DNA of 64,000 nucleotides from Yoonia sediminilitoris (GTDB lineage Bacteria; Pseudomonadota; Alphaproteobacteria; Rhodobacterales; Rhodobacteraceae), in NCBI RefSeq assembly GCF_003058085.1, contig NZ_QBUD01000007.1, positions 123,133 to 187,132 of the forward strand. The letters are read 5' to 3'. Numbering within the stretch: position 1 is the stretch's first letter; every line of letters starts with the position of its first letter. A program made the translations under genes and the position numbers. Shown here one piece after another: positions 53,006-60,732 of the stretch. The notes beneath the pieces are model-generated. The model was not told the origin of the DNA and did no database searches. It saw only the letters and a list, made by a program, of their open reading frames with translations.

Positions 53006-53725
53006 TTAGTTTGGTAGAATAATGCCGTTGAGCTGCAGATAGCATCGTTTTGGATTGAACCCTTGCTCTCCACCATCCCATGGCCGCGCCAGACCTAGCC
53101 TCAAGATAACATCTTGCCAACCAGCACTTGTTAGTCGGGCCGACAGTGACTGAGCTCCTGCCTCTGCATCCGCGTAGTTTTTCGTGTAAAGCTCAGTCAC
53201 TGTCAAATTATGCCATATTTTCTGAGCATCCTGATATGAAACTTGGGGTTTCCCATAAGGTGCACTGGCCCTCAACCTGCGAGCTTGGATAGCGATGCTT
53301 CCTAACGACCGACATTCGCTATCCGCCAGAGCATATTTTCCTTCTACCAAGTTGCCACCAAATATATCTTCAAGGTGCTGATCGGATGTTTCAGCACATG
53401 CTGCATATAGCTCGGTAACTGAGGCTTCTCCTTGTTTTCCTACTTTCGCCACGCGGAAATCTTCGTTGGCATGAGGATAACTTGGATTTCCGGCCTTAGC
53501 AGGAGCCAGAAAAATGACATTTCCAACAGCAAGGTATCCACCCCCAACCCATTTTTCCTCGGGCCAGTTGTGACCACCCGGCTGAAGGGGGCGAACCATT
53601 TCACCAGAATGGATATCGAGTCCGGCAACGCAGACCTGACCTCCAGTCATACGAGTCACTTCTGTGACCAACACTTGTTTGTTTTCTGTCGGCGGGAATC
53701 TTTGTTGTAATTCTTTCAATGACAT
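53006..53725 (-). CDS. Dual-OB-domain protein, putative nucleic-acid-modification partner
   Basis: 239 residues with the shape of two OB folds: VLVTEVTRMTGGQVCVAGLD and MVRPLQPGGHNWP in the first; NLTVTELYTKNYADAEAG and LRLGLARPWDGG in the second. First gene of the DUF488 operon. In my knowledge dual-OB proteins co-occur with DUF488; a joint role in nucleic-acid modification has been proposed. Enzymatic activity not identified. Confidence 0.75.
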   Translation of the reverse strand: MSLKELQQRFPPTENKQVLVTEVTRMTGGQVCVAGLDIHSGEMVRPLQPGGHNWPEEKWVGGGYLAVGNVIFLAPAKAGNPSYPHANEDFRVAKVGKQGEASVTELYAACAETSDQHLEDIFGGNLVEGKYALADSECRSLGSIAIQARRLRASAPYGKPQVSYQDAQKIWHNLTVTELYTKNYADAEAGAQSLSARLTSAGWQDVILRLGLARPWDGGEQGFNPKRCYLQLNGIILPN

Positions 53726-53845
53726 AATTTACCCTTAAAAATTAGATTGTTAGATTATTGTACTCCACAAACTTTCCGGATTTGGTCGCTACGGATGAAA
53801 TCACTGGAGCAAGACACGGTCAGTTCGGGAAAGCAGCAGAAAGTA

Positions 53846-53880
53846 TGGGGCCTAAGTGCTTTGAAAACACTCAGACCCCA
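53846..53880. terminator. Hairpin terminator at the end of the small sigma-like gene
   Basis: 13-bp stem with two wobble positions: TGGGGCCTAAGTG / CACTCAGACCCCA, 9-nt loop. It sits 5 bp beyond the stop of the minus-strand gene at 53886. Confidence 0.6.
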
Positions 53881-53885
53881 GATCA

Positions 53886-54341
53886 CTACTGTTGAGGCAA
53901 TAAGTTACGTGCGCTCATGCGGATGCGTGAAACGCGTTTTCTTATCGCGGAAGTTTCAGCGTTCATTATGCCTGAAAGCTCGCCATAGGTTGCACCACCA
54001 GCCACGTTCTTCATCAGATTGTAGTCGTCACCACCCATTGCAGTGCACAAGAAAACAAGTTCCGAAGATGTTTCATAATTGGCAGTTGGGTCTACGATGT
54101 CTGGCTGCCACGTAAGTGGCTGAAGGCGAAGTAGACGTGCGCGGTGACGGTTCTTGCGAGCGCCAGATTGAATGCGACGTTCGGTATCTGAACGATCAAT
54201 GTGTTTTCCAGATTCAATATCTGTCAATGCGTTACCAAGGGCAGCTTCTAGCCCCCAATGACGGTCATTAACTGTTGTGGATTTTTTCAGCTCATCTTGA
54301 GCGCGGGCATACTCTGCCCAATCGACCTGTTGGTCTTCCAT
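53886..54341 (-). CDS. Small protein with sigma-region-4-like helix-turn-helix
   Basis: 151 residues from the ATG at 54341. First half acidic and helical; a middle about 50-80 basic (RRIQSGARKNRHRARLL); the C-terminal part YGELSGIMNAETSAIRKRVS resembles sigma region 4.2 or LuxR/ECF HTHs. It could regulate the neighbouring modification or R-M genes. Family not assigned. Confidence 0.55.
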   Translation of the reverse strand: MEDQQVDWAEYARAQDELKKSTTVNDRHWGLEAALGNALTDIESGKHIDRSDTERRIQSGARKNRHRARLLRLQPLTWQPDIVDPTANYETSSELVFLCTAMGGDDYNLMKNVAGGATYGELSGIMNAETSAIRKRVSRIRMSARNLLPQQ

Positions 54342-54523
54342 GGTTAGTACCTCATTGTTTGTGCGATCCGTGTGGTATCGCAAGGTTTGAAAAACTGACG
54401 TTCGAAGGAGGTTTCGCAATCACAGACGCTGTGCTGTATTTGCGACGTTCACCACCGTTGGTTCAGTCTTGTGAGCAGAACCGTATCAGAAAAACACGGC
54501 TCACTCAACTATAAGGAGATGGC

Positions 54524-54543
54524 GGCGATCAGTTGTGACCGCC
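54524..54543. terminator. Weak hairpin after the GHKL ATPase gene
   Basis: 8-bp stem with one wobble pair, GGCGATCA/TGACCGCC, 4-nt loop, 12 bp beyond the stop of the minus-strand gene. No T-run. Confidence 0.4.
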
Positions 54544-54555
54544 ACCGACATTTTT

Positions 54556-56400
54556 TTACGCAGTAAGCTGGATACGGAGAGTTTCTGACCACTCTCGTTG
54601 AAGCGTCTCCAATGTTCGTTGTGCATCCTCGTTTTCTAATGAAAGCGCTGACTGTGTACGTGCAAGGGAAAGCAGGAGCAGCTCAAGTGCAACCAGCGGA
54701 CCTGTTTGTTCACGCACATGTTTTGCCCCATTGTTTTCGTCGTCTTCCGGGCTCTCGCTGCCATCCAACTTTCGGATAGGGTCATAGAGTTCTGAAAAAA
54801 ACGGGTGGGCTGTATTGATAGAGAGGATCACACGTCCAAACCGATGCTCGGCGCGATAAAATGGCCAGTATTCATCATGGACATATTGAATGAGGTACCT
54901 AGATGACTTTACCCGCTGAAATGCGTCCTCATCAGTCTCGTTCGCGCGCTTCAATGAGATTGCCAGTGTTCGTAGGTTGTCCTCAAGCTGCTGTTCTTCT
55001 TCTGCGCTCAGTGAAAAAGATCGACTTTGGTGCGGATCCGCCGCTGTAGCCTTGTTCTCGCTTGCGGAAGGCTTAGACGCCTCAGCGTTTGTGCGCTGTG
55101 CGCTTTGAAAGCGCCTAATTTCACTGATGACCGTACTTATCTCATCACCAATTCCTCTCTTGATGGCATCCTTGACGTAACCCTTTGGGCGAACACCTTG
55201 CTTGTTTGCAGCGACGCCAAACGCCTCATCAAGCTCACCTGGAAAATCAATCTGGACCCGAAACCAGTGTGTGATTGAGTGTCTTGTTGTGAGCTCCGGC
55301 ATACGATCCGCAAACAGTTCTCTGCCATTCCTGAGAATTGAGACTGTCTGACCGTTAAAAACATGCAGGTCGTTTCGCAGGGTCTTCGTAGGCAGATGAT
55401 ACCATTCCTCGATGGGTAGCTTGAATAGGCTGATTTTTATCTGTGCCGTCTCGCTGTCTTTGTTGTCGTGGATCGGCACGTCAATCAGCTTGGCGGTAAC
55501 AAGTTTGCTGCCTTTGGCGTCCGTGTCTTCTAGGAACTGTCGATGTCGGGCGTTTGCCATCGAGTACGTCGGATCAAATGCTGTAACACGCCTGTTGTTG
55601 ATAAAGAGCCGAAGTCCGTCTCCGATTGCCCGACGATAGACACGCGCCATCTCTTTTGTTGCGTGATCCACAAGCGTATTTGCCTTCGCGTAGCTCAGAC
55701 GATCACAGCTTGGCATGAAGACAATGGTGCCCGAACGCCCTAGAGCTTCGTCTAGATCACCTTTAAGATCGGCCAGTAGTTCTTGTTGGTTTCGATCTTT
55801 TGGAACGGACATCGGCTTCTGGATCATGTCTGCAACATCATCTGGTAGTTCATCGAGCAGCTCAGGATCGGGCAAAAGCACAGCGTTGGAGCGTTCCCGG
55901 CCAATTGCCTCCACATCAAGTGCGATGTTGTAAAAAGCTCGAGGCTCTTGCCACGAGTAGAACTCAACCAATGGGCTCATACTCAGTGCGGCTGTCTTCA
56001 TACCCATGCCAAAACGCCCGATACCCGAACGATTATTAAAATTCATGGACCCACCGAAGGCCATAGCCACCTTCAATACGTTTGGTGCCATGCCACGTCC
56101 GTCATCTAGGACGGCAACATCCGTCCTATACGAGCCTGGCTTTCCAGTTTGGCGAAAGTATATCCGCACCTCAGTCGCGTTTGCTTGGATCGAATTATCG
56201 ACGTGCTCACAAAGTGCTGAGGTTGTGTCATTGTATCCTTGGTCACGAAGGGATGAAACTAGAGTTTGGGCAAAAAAGAGTGGGACGTTTGCACCATCCT
56301 TCAGGACTCGGTTCATCACGGTTCTACCGCCCTTTGGCGCATCCGCTGCCCAAGTCAGGTCATTCTCGTCGGGATTCGAGGTGTCAGTTTCGTTCAACAT
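54556..56400 (-). CDS. GHKL (Hsp90/MORC-like) ATPase of the restriction island
   Basis: 614 residues if it starts at Met5 (GGAG 6 bases before 56400); a start at 56412 adds four residues. The Bergerat fold motifs are SALCEHVDNSIQAN (Glu, Asp, Asn), VLDDGRGM and SGIGRFGMGMKTAALSM. About 190-400 resembles an S5-like transducer domain; the rest is helical. Similar ATPases accompany methyltransferase-restriction clusters, where they are thought to remodel DNA. The 195-bp gap to the restriction gene holds no other gene. Confidence 0.88.
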   Translation of the reverse strand: MLNETDTSNPDENDLTWAADAPKGGRTVMNRVLKDGANVPLFFAQTLVSSLRDQGYNDTTSALCEHVDNSIQANATEVRIYFRQTGKPGSYRTDVAVLDDGRGMAPNVLKVAMAFGGSMNFNNRSGIGRFGMGMKTAALSMSPLVEFYSWQEPRAFYNIALDVEAIGRERSNAVLLPDPELLDELPDDVADMIQKPMSVPKDRNQQELLADLKGDLDEALGRSGTIVFMPSCDRLSYAKANTLVDHATKEMARVYRRAIGDGLRLFINNRRVTAFDPTYSMANARHRQFLEDTDAKGSKLVTAKLIDVPIHDNKDSETAQIKISLFKLPIEEWYHLPTKTLRNDLHVFNGQTVSILRNGRELFADRMPELTTRHSITHWFRVQIDFPGELDEAFGVAANKQGVRPKGYVKDAIKRGIGDEISTVISEIRRFQSAQRTNAEASKPSASENKATAADPHQSRSFSLSAEEEQQLEDNLRTLAISLKRANETDEDAFQRVKSSRYLIQYVHDEYWPFYRAEHRFGRVILSINTAHPFFSELYDPIRKLDGSESPEDDENNGAKHVREQTGPLVALELLLLSLARTQSALSLENEDAQRTLETLQREWSETLRIQLTA

Positions 56401-56595
56401 AATATTCTCCATAGGTTTTCGTGAGCGCTGTGCTGCACGAGAGGTCGAGACATCACTGCCTCAAGTATTAGGAGATGAATGCTCAAGAGTGTGACGCCGA
56501 ACGGCTTCATTTTTTGCCAAGCAAGCTGAATTTTTGACCAAGCCCTGTTTAGGGCTCTGCGATACTGGTCTATTCCAAGCACATCCCAGTCAAGC

Positions 56596-57930
56596 TTAAT
56601 TGCCGAGAAGATTGGTTATCGATGTCTCTGAGTAGAGGCAAGGAAGAAGCTTATGCCTGACCCGAAACTGACTACGCCGCTTAGTTACTGGCTTACCAGT
56701 ATCGGCATTCTCCAATTTGATACCAGGGTCATAATACACGGCCCCTCTCGCAAACGCGCCCAATAAGAGAAGCACATCAGTCCCTTGGTTCATTTCAACA
56801 ACCGGCCCATAACTATACTCTGGGGGAGGGGCACGCATTAGAGACGGCACATAAGCCGCCTTGGCGTGTTTGCGGTTCCAATGTGCCATGATTTCCTTGA
56901 ACCCCCACGAAGCAGCAATCGTGTCGTCACGAGCAACGAGTACAATCGCTCCATCCACATCCGTGATCTTGCCGGATGCAGGATCAAAGCCGGTCATACG
57001 TAATGCTAAATTCGTTTCCGCATGGAAATCTCTGTCATTTGCATAGACGCCCCCGAAGTTGATCCGGCCTGCCTTCCCGGCTTTGTCAGCATAGCCAAAC
57101 CGACGCAGGAAAACTTCCACACCCTTATCTCGGTAGACCCCACCTGTCGGCTCGGGTGTCATCAGCGTAACCGGGCTCTTGGCCGTAAATTTTGTAAAAT
57201 CCCGCACGCCGTATTGTTTGACCTCCCATCCCATAAAGTCTGGCTCTGCGCAGCCGTTGGGCGATATGCCCAGTTCGGCTTCCAGCGTGTAGCCGCCGCC
57301 GTTGCGGGCGCTGTAGGGCTCAGGCACCCCTGTCCTGCCCATCTTCTGCGAGGGTATCCAGCCTCTACTGTGGATGCGCCGCAGAGCTTCCAGCAGGGCC
57401 TCTTTCGGGTTGGTGCCACCCTGCCGCACGGTTTCGAGGTCGATAAACACGCCCGACAGCGGCAGCGTGTCCACAATGGCATCCAATGCCCTCACAACGG
57501 GATCGGAGTGCGCCAAAACATGGCCGATCACGCGACCGTCAGGGCTGATGCCGAAGAATAGTATCCTGCCTTCGTCCCTAGACCGCATCAGATCTTTAGG
57601 AGCGCGCACAGCCCCTCTTAGAAAGCCAGACACTCTGACCTCTGGGTATTTCGGATATAGGATAAGCTGGGCGTCCGGGGCCTGCGCCAACCCCTGATCG
57701 TCGAGCCAGAAGAAGTTCACCTTTGCTTTGGCGCGGTTGCGGACCGATCCCGCAATGGTGCTGACGTCATCCTCGATCTCACCGTGGGGGATGATGTTTA
57801 ACGCACCGAAGTCACCGCCAAGGTAGACTTGGTTTTTAGAGTTGTCGTTCGGAGCAAGACGTTTTGCGTAGAATCTGACAGCACCATGAGAGGCCATCTG
57901 ATCGAGCAGTCTATTGAGTGGATTCGTCAA
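56596..57930 (-). CDS. Restriction endonuclease of the MvaI/BcnI type
   Basis: 444 residues. The nuclease site is in the middle: YTLEAEL (Glu217, 219) and DFMGWEVKQYG (Asp231, Glu236, Lys238), matching the MvaI/BcnI arrangement. An N-terminal about 200-residue domain (PHGEIEDDVSTIAG) is probably a DNA-recognition or regulatory part. MvaI cuts CCWGG and BcnI cuts CCSGG as monomeric nickases; the specificity here is not known. It overlaps vsr by 20 bp. Confidence 0.85.
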   Translation of the reverse strand: MTNPLNRLLDQMASHGAVRFYAKRLAPNDNSKNQVYLGGDFGALNIIPHGEIEDDVSTIAGSVRNRAKAKVNFFWLDDQGLAQAPDAQLILYPKYPEVRVSGFLRGAVRAPKDLMRSRDEGRILFFGISPDGRVIGHVLAHSDPVVRALDAIVDTLPLSGVFIDLETVRQGGTNPKEALLEALRRIHSRGWIPSQKMGRTGVPEPYSARNGGGYTLEAELGISPNGCAEPDFMGWEVKQYGVRDFTKFTAKSPVTLMTPEPTGGVYRDKGVEVFLRRFGYADKAGKAGRINFGGVYANDRDFHAETNLALRMTGFDPASGKITDVDGAIVLVARDDTIAASWGFKEIMAHWNRKHAKAAYVPSLMRAPPPEYSYGPVVEMNQGTDVLLLLGAFARGAVYYDPGIKLENADTGKPVTKRRSQFRVRHKLLPCLYSETSITNLLGN

Positions 57931-58384
57931 TCAAACGGCCTTCAATGCTTAATTCTTTTGCATCAGAGGACAGCCATACGGAGAGGGAGTCAATCACGTG
58001 CGCCAACGGCAGACGGCCCTTGCTCTTCAGCGCGCATTCCCAAACCACAGCAACGCGCCACCCGTCCGCCCAGAGCTGGCAGCGCACATCCACGTCCCGC
58101 GTCTGGTTGCGACCAATCTTATCCCGCCAGAACTCCTCGCGGGTTTTTGGCCACCGGAACAGCGGACAGTTATGCCCGTGCCAGAAGCACCCGTGAACGA
58201 AGACCGCAGCGGTATACCTTGGCAGGATCAGATCGGGTTTTCCAGGCAGGTCTTTCGCGTGGAGCCTATATCGAAAACCCCGCGCGTGCAGAGCCTTGCG
58301 AATGATCATTTCCGGGCGCGTGTCTGCTCCCCGGACCGCCGCCATGTTGCGGCTGCGGGTTGCCCGGTCGTGGACGTCAGCCAA
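57911..58384 (-). CDS. vsr: Very short patch repair endonuclease
   Basis: 157 residues. Catalytic motifs are GKPDLIL (Asp51), VHGCFWHGHNC (His64, Phe67, Trp68, His69) and the EFWRDKIGRN region. Numbering agrees with E. coli Vsr. It repairs T:G mismatches formed by deamination of 5-methylcytosine in the methyltransferase's site. Overlaps the methyltransferase by 8 bp. Confidence 0.95.
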   Translation of the reverse strand: MADVHDRATRSRNMAAVRGADTRPEMIIRKALHARGFRYRLHAKDLPGKPDLILPRYTAAVFVHGCFWHGHNCPLFRWPKTREEFWRDKIGRNQTRDVDVRCQLWADGWRVAVVWECALKSKGRLPLAHVIDSLSVWLSSDAKELSIEGRLIDESTQ

Positions 58385-59597
58385 CTTTCTTCAGGGGCTG
58401 CGTTCTGACCAGTTCGGCAATATGCGGGCGCATCACTTGTGCCACCTCGGCAAACACCGGCACGGCCACCGAATTGCCGAACTGCTTGTAAGCTTGTGTG
58501 TCAGAAACAGGAATCCGGAAGCTGTCATCGTAGCCCATGAGGCGGGCGCATTCCCGTGGTGTCAGGCGGCGCGGGTTGTTGCCCTCTCCCCGGCTTACAA
58601 GGATCTCCGAGCCATCCTTGTAGTACCGAGCCGACAGCGTCCGGGAAATGCTGTCGCCGTCGACAAGCCCAAAGCCGAAACCGTTGCCCTTGGCTTTGTG
58701 TTTGGCAGCATAGCCTTGAAGATAAGTCCAGAGCTTGTCCGACAGCGTGTACTTGCTGCTGACTTTTGCATCAGGCCCGACGGTAAAAGGCCCCTCCGGC
58801 GCTTCGGTACCGTTCTCGGGGTGCAGGATATCGCGCATTCCTCTGCCTTTCCGGCCGGGTAGAACGACATCGTCGAAATCGAAACCTGTTTTCTCGCGGA
58901 ACCCGACCATGACGATCCGTTCCCGGTGTTGTGGGACGAAGTTGGCCGCATCAATGATCCGGGTGTGCAGGGTGTAGCCCAGCTCTTCGGTCAGCTTGCG
59001 GCGGATGACCTCGAAGGTCCGGCCCTTGTCGTGACTTTTGAGATTCTTCACGTTCTCCAGCAGGAACGCAGCGGGCCGGTGGTGCATCAGAATGCGCAGG
59101 ACGTCGAAAAACAGCGTCCCCTGGGTTTCGTCGTCGAAGCCATGCGCTCGGCCGAGGGCGTTTTTCTTCGATACACCCGCAATGGAAAACGGCTGGCAGG
59201 GAAAGCCAGCCACGAGGACATCATGGTCGGGTATATCAGCGGCCTCGATATCGCGGATGTCACCTTCGATAGGTCGGTTGTCAGGGAAATTCGCATGATA
59301 GGTCTGCTGAGCAAACTTGTCCCATTCAGACGTGAAAACGCAGGTACCGCCTGCGCTGGTCATTGCCTTTCGCAGCCCGCCGATGCCTGCGAACAAGTCA
59401 ATGAAGGAGAAAGAAGCCCCCTCTGCCGGGACACGCCTCGCGTCCACTTGTAGTTGCAGAAGTTTCAATACGGCGTCTCGGGGCTTTTCTTCGCCACGCT
59501 TCCAGCGGTATATGTGGCCTTCAGAATAGCCTAGGTTTTGTGCTGCGTCGGTTACAGACCAGCCGCTTTGCTGGATCAGCGTTTCAAATTCGGTCAT
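58377..59597 (-). CDS. DNA (cytosine-5)-methyltransferase, Dcm-like
   Basis: 406 residues from the ATG at 59597. An N-terminal HTH (WSVTDAAQNLGYSEGHIYRW, about 13-32) precedes the catalytic domain: motif I FIDLFAGIGGL (65-75), IV GFPCQPFSIAG (Cys134), VI FLLENVKNL, VIII PQHRERIVMVGF, X YKQFGNSVAVPV. The HTH also occurs in Dcm, where it can repress the operon. With vsr and the MvaI/BcnI-type nuclease, CCWGG or CCSGG is the likely target. Confidence 0.93.
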   Translation of the reverse strand: MTEFETLIQQSGWSVTDAAQNLGYSEGHIYRWKRGEEKPRDAVLKLLQLQVDARRVPAEGASFSFIDLFAGIGGLRKAMTSAGGTCVFTSEWDKFAQQTYHANFPDNRPIEGDIRDIEAADIPDHDVLVAGFPCQPFSIAGVSKKNALGRAHGFDDETQGTLFFDVLRILMHHRPAAFLLENVKNLKSHDKGRTFEVIRRKLTEELGYTLHTRIIDAANFVPQHRERIVMVGFREKTGFDFDDVVLPGRKGRGMRDILHPENGTEAPEGPFTVGPDAKVSSKYTLSDKLWTYLQGYAAKHKAKGNGFGFGLVDGDSISRTLSARYYKDGSEILVSRGEGNNPRRLTPRECARLMGYDDSFRIPVSDTQAYKQFGNSVAVPVFAEVAQVMRPHIAELVRTQPLKKVG

Positions 59598-59675
59598 TCT
59601 GCTCTTCCCTGAGTTCGCCCGCTCTGGGACGATTTTTGACACTCTGTTATTAAAAGACCCTTAAAGCAAGAACAT

Positions 59676-59993
59676 TCATGAAACATTTGTTCGTATATTC
59701 GCTTCAAGCGTGGATACTGCTTCTTCAAAGGCTTCGCCGAGCCCCCATCCATTCTCGTCCGCCAACATGTAAAAAGCATCAATCGTTTCCTGTCGTGTCT
59801 TGATGTTAATCTGCACGTTGCGGCCGGTTCGGCGACGGCGGAGTTTAGGTTTCGCATCTCTATCAAAGCCTTCAGTTTTCGCTGAGTCCCTTATGTTGTC
59901 TCGGGGCAGATCAAGACGAGCTGGCTCTGGCTTCACTCCACTCAAGTCTGTTTCATTCGTGGTAAATCCAAGATCGAGGCGGCTTTTGGTCAT
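59676..59993 (-). CDS. Small partition-type protein, putative RHH
   Basis: 105 residues. A disordered N-terminus, then RRRRTGRNVQINIKTRQETI and AFYMLADENGWGLGEAFEEA, fitting a ribbon-helix-helix strand and two helices. It starts inside the ParA stop (ATGA) and would be its DNA-binding partner or a stability determinant. Confidence 0.72.
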   Translation of the reverse strand: MTKSRLDLGFTTNETDLSGVKPEPARLDLPRDNIRDSAKTEGFDRDAKPKLRRRRTGRNVQINIKTRQETIDAFYMLADENGWGLGEAFEEAVSTLEANIRTNVS

Positions 59994-60667
59994 TCTGTTT
60001 CCCCTGATTTGCCCAACAGAGTAATCACCTCTTCCAAAAACTCTTCAGCGTTTTGAATGGCCTGCGGATGGTTGCTGGTAGCACTTCCGTCTAGTTCAGT
60101 AAGTGTAAGGCCAAAATCGAAGATGTCGCGATAGGCGGCTCTTTCCACAATGGGCGTTGATAAAACTGGCACACCAGCGGCGTCCAGTTGCGCCCTGACG
60201 TTGCGCAATGATCGTGTCATCAGAGCGGCATTGGTTCGGGTCAGGACAACACGGTACTCTAGCTGTCGCCCCAGCATCTTTGACTGGCTCTCTATCAACC
60301 TGATCGTCTTGGCAGCCCCCTTCGCGTCCATCGAAGCCCCTTGCAACGGGATCAACACAAGATTCGACAGCCCAACCGCTTGAGCAACCGCGAGGCTGGC
60401 TGTCCCTTCGAGGTCCACAATAACGAAGGCGAAGCGTTGTGACGCTTCAATGATGGTGTCGATGATCATGTCAGGGTCAGTCACGGATTTGACACTGATA
60501 TCAGAGGAAGATGTGCCGGAAGCCAACCATTGTGATATCCATCGTTCGGGGTCTGCATCGATAATGCAGACCTTTCCCCCTCGATGAGCGATCTGTCCGG
60601 CAAGTAGCAGTGCACAAGTCGTTTTGCCTGCTCCCCCCTTTGGATTTGCAAATGAAATAACGGGCAC
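59990..60667 (-). CDS. ParA/VirC1-like partition ATPase
   Basis: 225 residues with an intact deviant Walker A NPKGGAGKTTCALLL (Lys10, Lys15), CIIDADPERW and VIVDLEGTASLA. Of the short plasmid type without an N-terminal HTH. Could partition the excised replicon or act like VirC1 in relaxosome recruitment. A good contrast to the variant ParA at 38882. Confidence 0.9.
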   Translation of the reverse strand: MPVISFANPKGGAGKTTCALLLAGQIAHRGGKVCIIDADPERWISQWLASGTSSSDISVKSVTDPDMIIDTIIEASQRFAFVIVDLEGTASLAVAQAVGLSNLVLIPLQGASMDAKGAAKTIRLIESQSKMLGRQLEYRVVLTRTNAALMTRSLRNVRAQLDAAGVPVLSTPIVERAAYRDIFDFGLTLTELDGSATSNHPQAIQNAEEFLEEVITLLGKSGETE

Positions 60668-60732
60668 ATCGCACTCCTGTGGCTAGATGGTAGCAACCCG
60701 GTAGCTACTAGCTAGCTACCAGCTACAACCGG

